Source: Desulfobacterales bacterium
GTDB lineage: Bacteria; Desulfobacterota; Desulfobulbia; Desulfobulbales; BM004
DNA: 47,711 nt
Reading direction: 5' to 3'
Assembly (NCBI GenBank): GCA_021647905.1
Contig: JAKITW010000012.1
Span: forward strand, 1-47,711
Numbering within the stretch: the stretch's first letter is position 1; every line of letters begins with the position of its first letter. Under the pieces are notes generated by a model. It was not told the origin of the DNA, searched no databases, and was given only the letters and a program-made list of their open reading frames with translations. The translations under genes and the position numbers were made by a program. Of this stretch, positions 34,945 to 45,417 are shown one piece after another.

Positions 34945-35232
34945 ATGAAAATTCGTCCGTTGAATGACCGTATTCTGGTCAAAAGATTGGAAGAAGAGGC
35001 AAAAACCAAGGGCGGGATCATCATCCCTGATTCAGCCAAGGAAAAACCGGCCGAGGGCGAGGTGGTGGCCTGCGGGCACGGTAAACTCAATGACAAGGGC
35101 GAGCGCATAGCTCCCGAGCTGAAAGCGGGCGACCGGGTGCTGTTCAGCAAATATGGCGGCACTGATGTCAAGATCGACGGAGAAGATTATCTGATCATGC
35201 GCGAGGATGACATCCTGGCTATTGTCGAATAA
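34945..35232 (+). CDS. groES: Co-chaperonin GroES
   Basis: GroES caps the GroEL cavity during protein folding in the cytoplasm. The 95-residue protein has normal length and motifs: [18 protein letters not shown], the mobile loop [15 protein letters not shown] at about 23-37, and [11 protein letters not shown] with [12 protein letters not shown] at the end. A GGAGGG ribosome-binding site precedes the ATG. It is followed by groEL after 124 bp that contain a hairpin. Confidence 0.98.
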   Translation: MKIRPLNDRILVKRLEEEAKTKGGIIIPDSAKEKPAEGEVVACGHGKLNDKGERIAPELKAGDRVLFSKYGGTDVKIDGEDYLIMREDDILAIVE

Positions 35233-35270
35233 TCCGGCACCGGAACGAACATAACAAGACCTTGCAGCAG

Positions 35271-35310
35271 ATCCACCGTTAGAACGCATACCTTGCCCGG
35301 CACGGTGGAT
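35271..35310 (+). promoter_or_regulatory. Intercistronic hairpin between groES and groEL
   Basis: ATCCACCGT (35271-35279) and ACGGTGGAT (35302-35310) form a perfect 9-bp stem with a 22-nt loop, and no T run follows. It may be an mRNA processing or stability element allowing unequal groES and groEL levels; partial termination is less likely. Confidence 0.55.
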
Positions 35311-35353
35311 TCACTTCCTGTATAACTCTGCAACGAAGCGAAAGGAGATATGA

Positions 35354-37024
<1,671 letters not shown>

Positions 37025-37149
37025 GGTGGCCAAGATGCGGAGAGCATGGCGCCTGGCGTGAAAAGATTTCTGCCTTGCGGCCATGCGCTTAACGCCTTGC
37101 ACCTTGCGCGAAAAAGCCGCCGACCAGGCTCAGCTTCAATCATTCCCAA

Positions 37150-37188
37150 GGCCGGGCGCCTGAAACTCAGGCGCCCGGCCTTTTTTTT
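37150..37188 (+). terminator. Rho-independent terminator of groES-groEL
   Basis: The 13-bp perfect stem GGCCGGGCGCCTG/CAGGCGCCCGGCC with a 5-nt loop is followed by eight Ts. Between the groEL stop and this site (37040-37115) is a degenerate GCCTTGC/ACCTTGC heptamer-like stretch. Confidence 0.95.
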
Positions 37189-37229
37189 CCGGTTGACAAG
37201 GACGCTGAAATCTTACATAGTGGTCCGGC

Positions 37230-37342
37230 AAAATTGGTGGTGCCGTAACAATCCGAAAGGCTTCAAATGCCACCGAATAATATCAAGAGGCTAAAACGTA
37301 ACACACGTCCGTAGAGCGTTATTTTGCGAGACCGACAAAATT
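37230..37342. repeat. Family C repeat, copy 2
   Basis: It contains the family C blocks CCGAAAGGCTTCAAATGCCAC, split here only by chance variation, then CACACGTCCGT and GCGAGACCGACAAAATT. It ends 10 bp before tRNA-Met. Confidence 0.85.
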
Positions 37343-37352
37343 ACAACCATAT

Positions 37353-37429
37353 GGCGATGTAGCTCAGCTGGTTAGAGCACACGGCTCATATCCGTGGTGT
37401 CCGGGGTTCAAGTCCCTGCATCGCCACCA
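37353..37429 (+). tRNA. tRNA-Met (anticodon CAT, elongator type)
   Basis: The 77-nt tRNA has acceptor GGCGATG/CATCGCC, A73 and encoded CCA, anticodon arm CACGG-CTCATAT-CCGTG and T arm CCGGG-GTTCAAG-TCCCTG. The first acceptor pair is G-C, which argues against the initiator. A tRNA-Ile with lysidine-modified CAT cannot be fully excluded. Confidence 0.93.
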
Positions 37430-37462
37430 AGTCATAGTCCGGAGAAATTCGGTAAAGTCGAG

Positions 37463-37497
37463 AACCCCGGGTCCTGCAAAGGATTTCGGGGTTTTTC
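37463..37497 (+). terminator. Terminator of tRNA-Met
   Basis: AACCCCG pairs with CGGGGTT, with TCCT/AGGA pairing inside the loop, followed by five Ts. Confidence 0.85.
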
Positions 37498-37589
37498 TTT
37501 TAAGGGAAACATAACCAATCACAGGGTAAGGCGCCGGCAATCCGGTAAACTCCAGGCCGGTTTACCCAGATAAGCGGATAGTCAAAAAA

Positions 37590-40268
37590 ATGGCACCCAA
37601 ACAACTTGATGCCGTAATGATGCCGGATGGCACGATCCAGCTCGAATGGGCGCCTGCCTCCGGGCGGATCAATAACCACGGCGAGTTATTGCAAAACCAG
37701 ATCCATGCCCACTATTCGACCGACCCCGACAATTGGCTCTTTTTTCTTGGCTTTTGCAATAAGAAGATACCCTTGTCCCCTTCCTTGAGTTTCTGGCGCA
37801 GCTTCTCAGGCCTTTTCATCCGTAAACTTAAGCTGACCCCTGACATTGAAGCCCGGCGGGGCGGGATTCGCATCCCCCTTGCCGAGGAGGAGCTTGCGCA
37901 ACTGCGGGACCAGGTGCCCTCGATGCCCGGCGGTGAGTATCTGGATGAAGAGCTGTTGTCAACATTATGGGATTGGCTGGCGGAAATATTCTCCCGAAAA
38001 ATTGAGGCGTATGATGGCTCGGTCGAGGAGTTTGTCAAGGAATACAGCCCGGATCTCCACCTGGTCGGCCGGATCTATTTTCACCTGGTCGAGAACAAGA
38101 CCGGCGATGCCTCTTTTGCTTTTCTGGCCACCTATTCGACCAGGCTGAACGATGAAGGGGAGTCCAGGCATCTGCCGTTGAAATATGCCTTGGAAGAATA
38201 TGAAGATGACAATGAAAAACTTCTGCAACTTCTGGTTACCGTTCATGAGGCAGCGCGGCAGAGCCGGCTGGTCAACGACCTGCTCGAGTCCGGTGAGTTG
38301 TTTTATCCCTTGGCCTGGTCTGCAAAAGAGGCGTTTACATTTCTGCAGGAGATACCGATTTATGAAGAAGCCGGCATTCTCTGCCGGATTCCCAATTGGT
38401 GGAAGAGCAAGACCGCAAATATCGGATTTGATCTCAGGGTAGGGGATAAAACGCCCTCAACGGTCGGCCTGGACGCCCTGCTCGATTTCCAGCCCCGGCT
38501 CATGATCGGCGATGCCGAGATATCCGAGAGCGAGGCCCGGCGCCTGCTTGACCAGTCCGAGGGGCTGGCTTTTCTAAAAAATAAATGGGTTGCCGTTGAT
38601 CCGGAAAAATTAAAACAGGTTCTGGATGCATATGAAAAGGCAAAAAAACTGAACTCCGAAAAGGGAATCAGTGTCCTGGACGCCATGCGTCTGTCACTCA
38701 ACCCGCGGAAACTGCTTGACGCCGCGGAAGGAGAAACGCCTTTCAGGGTATCCAGCGGTGAATGGCTGCAAGCGGTTTTTGAAAAATTAAACCGGCCGCA
38801 GACAATTGCTACGGTTAAAACAGCCGGGACATTTAAGGCCAGGCTGCGCGGATATCAGCAGGACGGCCTGAAATGGCTCTTCTACCTGCACAAGTTGAGA
38901 CTGGGCGCCTGTCTGGCCGATGACATGGGCCTGGGCAAGACGGTGCAGGTGCTCGCGTTCCTCAATGTCCTCAAAGCTGAAAAAAAGAAGGCCAAGGGGG
39001 CGGCAAGGGCCTCTTTGTTGATCATTCCGGCATCGCTGCTCTCAAACTGGCTCAATGAAATAAACGCCTTTTTCCCAAGCCTGGTCTGTTTCGCGGCCCA
39101 TCCCGATCTGCATAAACCGGGGAAGGTGCCAACGCTTGATCCGGAAAAACTGGGCGCATTCGATCTTGTGATAACCACTTACGCCCTGGTCCAGAGATAT
39201 GAATGGCTCCGGGCCTACTCCTGGAACTATGTTATTCTGGATGAAGCGCAGGCGATCAAGAATCCCGGCACCAAGCAGACCAGGGCGGTTAAAGGGCTTG
39301 CCGCGGACAATAGAATCATCATGACCGGTACCCCGGTTGAAAACAGGTTGTCCGATCTCTGGTCCCTTTTCGACTTTTTGAACCCGGGACTGTTGGGAAA
39401 TGCAAAAGAGTTCGCTGGCTTTACCAAAACGCTTGCCAAGGACCCGCATGGTTATGCCGGGCTGCGCAAGGTGGTCAACCCCTTTATTCTGCGGCGGTTG
39501 AAGACCGACAAGTCGATCATTTCCGACCTGCCCGACAAGGTGGAGGTAAAGACCTGGGCGCCAATGAGTAAAAAACAAACCGTACTCTACCAAGAAATCA
39601 TCCGGGGAATCAGGGAGGTCATTGAAAACTCGGAGGGGATGCAAAGAAAAGGTCTCATCTTGTCGGCCCTGATGAAGTTCAAGCAGCTCTGCAACCATCC
39701 ATCCCAGTATCTTGGCCTGGATATGTTCGCGGAGGCCGAGAGCGGCAAGTTCGGCAGGTTGCGCGAGATCTGTGAAACCATCTACGAAAAAAGGGAAAAG
39801 GTCCTGGTCTTTACCCAGTTCAAGGAAATAACCGGGCCGCTGGCCAGGTTTATGGCAACCATATTCAAGCGGGAGGGGTTGATCCTGCACGGCAGCGTTC
39901 CGGTGGGCAAGAGAAAGGAATTAATAGAAAAATTTCAAGGCAGCGAGTATGTACCGTTCTTTGTTCTCTCTCTTAAGGCCGGCGGAGTCGGGCTGAACCT
40001 GACCGCGGCCAACCATGTGATCCATTTCGATCGCTGGTGGAACCCGGCGGTGGAGAATCAGGCAACGGACCGGGCCTTTCGTATCGGTCAGAAAAAAAAT
40101 GTCATGGTCCATAAATTTCTGACCAAGGGCACCATAGAGGAAAAAATCGATGCAATGCTCACCCGGAAGTCGAAACTATCCGATGAGGTGGTTGTCGCAT
40201 CCGGTGAAAACTGGATAACCGAGATGAGTAATGACGAACTGTTTGATCTGTTCAGCTTGAAACCATAA
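37590..40268 (+). CDS. SNF2-family DNA helicase/ATPase
   Basis: The 892-residue protein has a long N-terminal region seen in bacterial SNF2 proteins (about 1-415; YSTDPDNWLFFLGF near residue 42) and the double RecA motor: Walker A DDMGLGKTVQVLAF at about 445, DEAQAIKNP at about 552, MTGTPVENRLSDLW, and the helicase C domain with LKAGGVGLNLTAANHVIHFD and ATDRAFRIGQ. SNF2 motors move along double-stranded DNA and remodel protein-DNA complexes. A SWIM zinc-finger gene follows 36 bp downstream, a recurrent bacterial pairing. Their joint role is not established; DNA repair, chromosome maintenance and defence have all been considered for related sets. Confidence 0.93.
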   Translation: MAPKQLDAVMMPDGTIQLEWAPASGRINNHGELLQNQIHAHYSTDPDNWLFFLGFCNKKIPLSPSLSFWRSFSGLFIRKLKLTPDIEARRGGIRIPLAEEELAQLRDQVPSMPGGEYLDEELLSTLWDWLAEIFSRKIEAYDGSVEEFVKEYSPDLHLVGRIYFHLVENKTGDASFAFLATYSTRLNDEGESRHLPLKYALEEYEDDNEKLLQLLVTVHEAARQSRLVNDLLESGELFYPLAWSAKEAFTFLQEIPIYEEAGILCRIPNWWKSKTANIGFDLRVGDKTPSTVGLDALLDFQPRLMIGDAEISESEARRLLDQSEGLAFLKNKWVAVDPEKLKQVLDAYEKAKKLNSEKGISVLDAMRLSLNPRKLLDAAEGETPFRVSSGEWLQAVFEKLNRPQTIATVKTAGTFKARLRGYQQDGLKWLFYLHKLRLGACLADDMGLGKTVQVLAFLNVLKAEKKKAKGAARASLLIIPASLLSNWLNEINAFFPSLVCFAAHPDLHKPGKVPTLDPEKLGAFDLVITTYALVQRYEWLRAYSWNYVILDEAQAIKNPGTKQTRAVKGLAADNRIIMTGTPVENRLSDLWSLFDFLNPGLLGNAKEFAGFTKTLAKDPHGYAGLRKVVNPFILRRLKTDKSIISDLPDKVEVKTWAPMSKKQTVLYQEIIRGIREVIENSEGMQRKGLILSALMKFKQLCNHPSQYLGLDMFAEAESGKFGRLREICETIYEKREKVLVFTQFKEITGPLARFMATIFKREGLILHGSVPVGKRKELIEKFQGSEYVPFFVLSLKAGGVGLNLTAANHVIHFDRWWNPAVENQATDRAFRIGQKKNVMVHKFLTKGTIEEKIDAMLTRKSKLSDEVVVASGENWITEMSNDELFDLFSLKP

Positions 40269-40304
40269 CGCAGCTTCGCTGTGTACCATCCAGGGGAAAT
40301 TATT

Positions 40305-41321
40305 ATGAGTTACCGGGGATATCCGCGCTATGTTTCCGTTGCCGAAAAAAAGGCCAGGGCAGCGAAAAAATTGAAACAGCTTAAGAAAAAAATGCCGGAG
40401 ATCAGACCGGTCGTAATCAAGGGCAGTGGTCTGGCCCGCACCTGGTGGGGAAAGTCGTGGAACAAAAACCTTGAACGATACGCAGACTATACCAATCGTA
40501 TCGGCAGGGGCAGAAGTTATGTGCGCCACGGAGCGGTTCTTGACCTTGCGATAGATTCCGGAAAAGTGACGGCCCTGGTCCAGGGGACCCGGGCCAAACC
40601 CTATGAGGTGACGATAGAGATAAAGGCGATCAGCAAGACCAATTGGCGGGCCATCAAAAAACAATGCCAGGGGCAGTTGAAATCACTGCAGGACCTGCTT
40701 GCCGGCAAATTCCCCAAGGCCCTGGGCGAGATTTTTTTCACCAAGGGCAAGGGGTTGTTCCCCGGCCCGCAGTCAATCAGTTTCAATTGCAGCTGCCCGG
40801 ACTGGGCCTTGATGTGCAAGCATGTCGCTGCCACCCTTTACGGCATCGGTGCCAGGCTGGATGAAGATCCTTCCTTGTTCTTCAAATTACGGCAGGCGGA
40901 TACTGAAGATCTCGTTGCCCGGGCGGTAAAAGATAAAACAGGGGAACTGCTGGCCAGGACCAGCAAGAAAAGCGCCCGGGTCATTGATAATGGTGACCTC
41001 TCCGCTATTTTTGGCATTGACATGGAGGGTAAACCGGATTTTGCCGTCAACAAAAGAAAACCGGTGGTGAAGAAAGCGGTCGCGGCTAAAAAAACAACAC
41101 CCGCCGACCGGGAAAAGAAGCGGAAGAATACGCGGAAGACCCGCAAAAAAGCCACAGACCTGGTGGCGGAGATAATCGTCGGGAACAAGTCGGGCACAAC
41201 CGTGGCCATGCTGGCGGAGCGGACCGGGTTTTCACCAACAAAAATTTACGGCATAACCAGCAGACTGCGGCAACAGGGCAGGATTACATATGTATCCCAG
41301 GGAGTCTACGGCGCCCCATGA
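40305..41321 (+). CDS. SWIM zinc-finger protein with basic tail and winged-helix-like C-terminus
   Basis: The 338-residue protein starts at ATG 40305 (MSYRGYPRYVSV) with AGGGG upstream. The N-terminal domain has WWGKSWNKNLERYADY, typical of SWIM proteins beside SNF2 genes. The SWIM finger C-x-C-xn-C-x-H is in NCSCPDWALMCKHVA at about residues 163-177. From about 245 to 290 comes a lysine/arginine-rich, alanine-containing stretch (VVKKAVAAKKTTPADREKKR) like a histone H1 tail, then a helix-turn-helix-like end (VAMLAERTGFSPTKIYGI). The last two parts suggest direct DNA binding. It is the second gene of the SNF2 operon. Confidence 0.9.
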   Translation: MSYRGYPRYVSVAEKKARAAKKLKQLKKKMPEIRPVVIKGSGLARTWWGKSWNKNLERYADYTNRIGRGRSYVRHGAVLDLAIDSGKVTALVQGTRAKPYEVTIEIKAISKTNWRAIKKQCQGQLKSLQDLLAGKFPKALGEIFFTKGKGLFPGPQSISFNCSCPDWALMCKHVAATLYGIGARLDEDPSLFFKLRQADTEDLVARAVKDKTGELLARTSKKSARVIDNGDLSAIFGIDMEGKPDFAVNKRKPVVKKAVAAKKTTPADREKKRKNTRKTRKKATDLVAEIIVGNKSGTTVAMLAERTGFSPTKIYGITSRLRQQGRITYVSQGVYGAP

Positions 41322-41341
41322 AATGTATTGCTCATGATCGT

Positions 41342-41593
41342 CTAATGATCCTCGGAAGCCGGGGCCGGGGATATCGCTTGCTCCTCTTCTTCGGCCTTGG
41401 TCCTCTTGACCGGCGGCAAGACGATGACGCTGATCTTCTCAATCTCCTGCTTCACACCGGGGTCGGCAAGACACTCTTCACATTCGGCAAGGTGCTGGTG
41501 CATGAAAGAAACCATCCGGGCCGGGGCCATGGTTTCGCTCTGGACCTGGAGGTACCAGTTTTTTATCTGCTTCTTCAATCTATCACAGTTCAT
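41342..41593 (-). CDS. Small protein with zinc anti-sigma-like motif
   Basis: The protein has 83 residues from ATG 41593 (MNCDRLKKQIKNWYLQ). It has H-x3-C-x2-C (HLAECEEC) after an N-terminal cysteine, the pattern of ZAS/zf-HC2 zinc-binding anti-sigma domains. There is no membrane helix, and no sigma factor gene is nearby. The C-terminus is acidic and proline-rich. Similar small proteins occur in Desulfobacterota; the function is unknown to me. GGGAG lies upstream of the start. It converges with the SWIM gene. Confidence 0.65.
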   Translation of the reverse strand: MNCDRLKKQIKNWYLQVQSETMAPARMVSFMHQHLAECEECLADPGVKQEIEKISVIVLPPVKRTKAEEEEQAISPAPASEDH

Positions 41594-41829
41594 ACATTGT
41601 ACTCCCGCGGACCTGGCGGTCCGCAACTCAACTTTTTTTCTTATTCCTCTGTTCGTGATCAGCGTTCACGGTTGAAAATGCCTTTCCGGATCAACGCAGC
41701 CCCTTACCCTTTTTTTACGATGGTTAAAAAACAAAATATCCGTGTCATCCCGGTAACAGGCAATGGGGTGTCATGCAAAAAAAATGTTTCCTAGATCAAC
41801 AACCGATACTATACTATCGATCCCTGCGC

Positions 41830-41927
41830 GGAAGTGGAAAGGGCACTGGTGGCCCTCCCGGACTTCAAATCCGGTGCACCGGGTTAACAGCCCGGTGGGT
41901 GGGTTCGATTCCCATGCACTTCCGCCA
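41830..41927 (+). tRNA. selC: Selenocysteine tRNA (anticodon TCA)
   Basis: The 98-nt gene has an acceptor GGAAGTG/CACTTCC with encoded GCCA, an anticodon arm CCGGA-CTTCAAA-TCCGG with TCA, an extended D arm (AGGGC-ACTGGTG-GCCCT) and a long variable arm CACCGGG/CCCGGTG. These are the features of bacterial tRNA-SeC, so the organism makes selenoproteins. selA, selB and selD are not in the window. Confidence 0.97.
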
Positions 41928-41939
41928 TTGTTTTAAATT

Positions 41940-42069
41940 GTAAAATGTAAAAAGTGAAAAGATCGATAGTCATGGGGGAGAGTACGAGGTCAACCTGGCG
42001 CCATCCACACTTTCCCCTTTCCTTTAACTATTCACCGTTTACATTTCACTGTTCACTCTCCCTATTCAC
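41940..42069. repeat. GTGAAAA-type heptanucleotide arrays in inverted arrangement, between selC and glyQ
   Basis: Three units (GTAAAAT, GTAAAAA, GTGAAAA) at 41940-41960 face an inverted set of about five (TATTCAC, CGTTTAC, ATTTCAC, TGTTCAC, TATTCAC) at 42029-42069. The two sets could form an imperfect hairpin. The glyQ stop TGA (42066-42068) lies within the last unit. Confidence 0.8.
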
Positions 42070-42938
42070 TTACCTTTCAGTAACGGATATCCCATCTCCT
42101 GCCGCTGTTCGGTGTACCTGACCGCCACCTTGCGGGCGATATTACGGATCCGGCCGATGTACCTGGTCCGCTCGGCCACGGAAATCGCCTTGCGCGCATC
42201 GAGCAGGTTAAAGGTGTGTGAGCATTTCAAGCAGTAGTCATAGGCCGGCAGAATGAGTCCCTTGTCAACCAGCTTGAGCGCCTCCTGCTCATAGCTGTCG
42301 AAAAACAAGACCAGCTTGTCAACATTGGCCTCCTCGAAGTTGAAGGCGGAGAACTCCTTTTCAGCCTGGTGATAGATCTGGCCGTAGGTCACCTCCCGGT
42401 TCCAGGCAATGTCGTAGACACTGTCCACCCCTTGGAGATACATGGCAATCCGCTCCAGGCCGTAGGTGATCTCCACGGTGATCGGATCCAGGTCCAGGCT
42501 GCCGGCCTGCTGAAAATAGGTGAACTGGGTGATCTCCATGCCGTCCAGCCAGACCTCCCAGCCCAACCCCCAGGCGCCCAGGGTCGGGGACTCCCAGTCA
42601 TCCTCCACAAAACGGATATCATGTTCGAGCAGGTTGAGGCCGAACCGTTTGAGACTCTCCAGGTACAGCTCCTGCACCTCAAGCGGCGACGGTTTGAGCA
42701 CCACCTGGTATTGATAATAATGCTGGAGCCGGTTGGGATTCTCGCCATAGCGGCCGTCGGTGGGCCGGCGGGAGGGCTGCACATATGCGGCCTTCCAGGG
42801 CTCCGGCCCCAGGGACCGGAGCAGGGTTGCCGGATGAAAGGTCCCGGCACCCACCTCCATATCGTAGGGTTGCAGGAGCACACACCCTTTTTCCGCCCAA
42901 TAGCGGTTCAGCTCCAGAATGATGTCCTGAAAGTACAT
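42066..42938 (-). CDS. glyQ: Glycyl-tRNA synthetase alpha subunit
   Basis: GlyQ is the catalytic alpha chain of the bacterial alpha2-beta2 glycyl-tRNA synthetase. The 290-residue protein is complete, with [33 protein letters not shown] (class II motif 2 region) and [11 protein letters not shown] (motif 3). The beta subunit gene glyS, which normally follows directly, is not present downstream; instead there are heptamer repeats and selC on the other strand. The last residues (PLLKGK) and the stop overlap a heptamer array, but the domain is complete. Confidence 0.97.
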   Translation of the reverse strand: MYFQDIILELNRYWAEKGCVLLQPYDMEVGAGTFHPATLLRSLGPEPWKAAYVQPSRRPTDGRYGENPNRLQHYYQYQVVLKPSPLEVQELYLESLKRFGLNLLEHDIRFVEDDWESPTLGAWGLGWEVWLDGMEITQFTYFQQAGSLDLDPITVEITYGLERIAMYLQGVDSVYDIAWNREVTYGQIYHQAEKEFSAFNFEEANVDKLVLFFDSYEQEALKLVDKGLILPAYDYCLKCSHTFNLLDARKAISVAERTRYIGRIRNIARKVAVRYTEQRQEMGYPLLKGK

Positions 42939-43227
42939 TGTTTTTTTGTTTATCCTTTTCGTGCGGGCACGTCTTACGGTGTAAGTGAATAGCGGGATTA
43001 CTGATCTTGACGATCGTTCATGCCCTTATGATCAGTTACCTTGCGGTTGTCTGCTTAAAAAAAATCCTGTACTCTTACCGGATCTCATTTCAGAACTCCT
43101 TTATGTACCACAAGGCCCGGTCCGGACAAAATCATTTTTTTATCCTATGGACAAGTTTTCTTGTACAAAAAAACCGTGGTCCACGAAATAGATTTCAAAC
43201 TCTCACCCCGCGCCTGGAAGGAATACC

Positions 43228-44694
43228 ATGAACCATTCAGACAAACTCCGCCGATATACCAGGGAACTCACCGCCCTGGAACGGATCATGGCCCTGTTGC
43301 AATGGGACCAGGAGGTGACCATGCCGGCCCGGGCCGCCAATGACCGGGCCGAACAATTCGCAATCCTAAGCGGAATCATCCATCAAAAGATCATTGCCCC
43401 GGAACTGGGCGAACTGCTTGACCGGGCGGCAGAGGCCCCGGACCAGGCCGAGATCGACCGGGCCTTGATTCGCAACGTCGGCCGGGAGCGGGACCGTTCC
43501 GGCAAACTCCCTGAATCCTTTGTCCGGGAATTTGCCTCGCTTACCGGCCGGGCACTGCCCGCCTGGGCCGAGTCGCGGAAAGGCGCTGACTTTTCCCTGT
43601 TTGCCCCCTTTCTCGAAAAGATAGTGGCCATGTGCCGGCAAAAGGCCGATTATCTGGGCTATGAGACCGAGCCATATGACGCCCTCCTGGACCTGCACGA
43701 AGAAGGGCTTAACACGGCAACGGTTAGCAGGCTCTTTGCCGTACTCGTACCCCGGCTCACCGCCCTGCTCAAAAACCGGGCCGGCCGGGACCAGGTTCGG
43801 CCGGTTAACCCGCCCATGTCGCAAAACGACCAGATCGCCTTTGCCGAAAGGGTGCTGACCATTATCGGCTATGATTTCACCAGGGGCCGCCAGGACCTGT
43901 CCGCCCATCCCTTTTCCACTGCCATCAGCCACAACGACCGGCGGCTCACCAACCGCTATGCCCCGGATTCCCTGGAGTTTATCTTCAGCGCCATGCATGA
44001 AGGAGGTCATGCCATGTACGAACAGGGGGTGGCCCCGGAGCTGGCCAACACCCCCCTGGACGACGGCGTCTCCCTGGGGATCCACGAATCCCAGTCCCGG
44101 CTCTGGGAGAACATCATCGGCCGCAGCCGGCCGTTCTGGGAGTTTTTATATCCGGAATTACAAAAAACCTTTGCCCCCCAATTTGCCGGCCTGGACCTGA
44201 ACGATTTTTTTAGAAATATCAATGTGGTACATCCGGGCCCTATCCGGGTCGAGGCCGACGAGGTCAGCTACAACCTGCATGTCCTGATCCGTTTTGAACT
44301 GGAAAAGGGGCTGATGGCCGGCGAGATCGCGGTCCGCGACCTGCCCGGACTCTGGAATGAAAAATATGAAACATACCTGGGGGTGAAGGTGGCCTCGGAC
44401 AGCGACGGCCTGCTCCAGGACATCCACTGGGCCCACGGCAGCATCGGTTATTTTCCCACCTATACCGTCGGCAACCTGGCCGCGGCCCAATTCTGGCACG
44501 CCTATTGCCGGTTCGACCCTGATTATCGCCAGACCCTGGCCTCCGGTAGACTGGAGCGGGTGCGGGAGTGGTTGACCACGGCCATCTATAGCCACGGTTC
44601 GGTCTATCCACCGGAGGAGTTGCTCCTGAGGGTAACCGGCGAAAAACTGAACAGCCGCTATTTTCTCGACTATCTCGAAAAAAAATATGGCTGA
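43228..44694 (+). CDS. Carboxypeptidase Taq (M32 family metallopeptidase)
   Basis: The 488-residue protein is an M32 carboxypeptidase, which removes C-terminal amino acids with a bound metal ion. The active-site HEGGH is at about 257-261 (consensus HEXXH), with a further HESQSRLWEN about 28 residues later, carrying the third metal ligand. LLQWDQEVTMPARA near the N-terminus and IRVEADEVSYNLHVLIRFE are family signatures. It should be cytoplasmic; there is no signal peptide. AAGGAA precedes the ATG. It ends 9 bp before the convergent queH gene. Confidence 0.95.
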   Translation: MNHSDKLRRYTRELTALERIMALLQWDQEVTMPARAANDRAEQFAILSGIIHQKIIAPELGELLDRAAEAPDQAEIDRALIRNVGRERDRSGKLPESFVREFASLTGRALPAWAESRKGADFSLFAPFLEKIVAMCRQKADYLGYETEPYDALLDLHEEGLNTATVSRLFAVLVPRLTALLKNRAGRDQVRPVNPPMSQNDQIAFAERVLTIIGYDFTRGRQDLSAHPFSTAISHNDRRLTNRYAPDSLEFIFSAMHEGGHAMYEQGVAPELANTPLDDGVSLGIHESQSRLWENIIGRSRPFWEFLYPELQKTFAPQFAGLDLNDFFRNINVVHPGPIRVEADEVSYNLHVLIRFELEKGLMAGEIAVRDLPGLWNEKYETYLGVKVASDSDGLLQDIHWAHGSIGYFPTYTVGNLAAAQFWHAYCRFDPDYRQTLASGRLERVREWLTTAIYSHGSVYPPEELLLRVTGEKLNSRYFLDYLEKKYG

Positions 44695-44703
44695 ATTAAA
44701 AAC

Positions 44704-45246
44704 TCAGCACTCAGCACTATCTTTATCATACCGCTCCTGCTCGCTGTAGATGCAGCCGCAGTAGGCCTGGCGGTAGAGGCCCATCTCAAGGGAGAGATCA
44801 ATCCCCTGCTGCCAGCCCTCCCGGAAATCCTGATAATAAAAGGGGACCCCATATTCCTCTGCCACGGCCTCGCCGGTCTTGCGGATCAACCCATGCTTCT
44901 GATACCGGCTGTAGAGCAGGGTGGTGGTAAAGGCCTCGGCGCCCACCAGCCTGGCCTGTTCGGCCGCGGCCGTGAGCCGCATGGCGTAGCAGAGAGCGCA
45001 CCGCCCGGTTTCGTGAAACACCACCTGGCGCAGGAACCCGGTGAGTCCGTATTGACGCTGGTAATCCACACGAAGCCCGCTGGCCGCGACGAACTGCTCC
45101 ACCGCGGCGAGACGCCTCTTGAATTCACGAAAGGGATGGATGTTGGGGTTATAAAAAAAACCGCGCAGGGTCATCCCTTGGGCCTGCAGGAGGGTTACCG
45201 GATAGGCGGCGCAGGGACCGCAACAGATGTGCAGGAGAAGAGACAT
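44704..45246 (-). CDS. queH: Epoxyqueuosine reductase QueH
   Basis: QueH performs the last step of queuosine tRNA modification, reducing epoxyqueuosine; it replaces the cobalamin enzyme QueG in many bacteria. The protein has 180 residues from ATG 45246 (MSLLLHICCGPCAAYP). The two cysteine pairs that bind metal and an Fe-S cluster are HICCGPC near residue 8 and YCGCIYSEQERY near the C-terminus; FFYNPNIHPFREFKRR is a strong family motif. An in-frame upstream extension runs through heptamer repeats and is rejected. Confidence 0.94.
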   Translation of the reverse strand: MSLLLHICCGPCAAYPVTLLQAQGMTLRGFFYNPNIHPFREFKRRLAAVEQFVAASGLRVDYQRQYGLTGFLRQVVFHETGRCALCYAMRLTAAAEQARLVGAEAFTTTLLYSRYQKHGLIRKTGEAVAEEYGVPFYYQDFREGWQQGIDLSLEMGLYRQAYCGCIYSEQERYDKDSAEC

Positions 45247-45261
45247 GGTTATTTGATAACC

Positions 45262-45357
45262 GTGAAAAGTGAACAGTAAAATGTGAAATGATGACAATCT
45301 ACTGATACAATAAACAATCAACCATAAACTTTTTACTTTTCACGGTTCACATTTCAC
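45262..45357. repeat. GTGAAAA-type heptanucleotide arrays in inverted arrangement, between queH and tRNA-Ser
   Basis: GTGAAAA, GTGAACA, GTAAAAT and GTGAAAT at 45262-45289 face TTTTTAC, TTTTCAC, GGTTCAC and ATTTCAC at 45330-45357. The periodicity of 7 bp is exact within each arm. The arrangement mirrors the one next to glyQ and selC. Confidence 0.85.
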
Positions 45358-45417
45358 TGTTTTTCTCATTATTGACAGCAGGGGCCTGAAATGGTACATA
45401 CCCTTGTGCCTCGCGCC

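Noticed and set aside
37040-37115. GCCTTGC/ACCTTGC stretch after groEL as a third heptamer family
   Set aside because: The 7-bp rhythm is visible but too degenerate to count as a separate feature; a similar short stretch at 32097-32118 is noted only as a hint.
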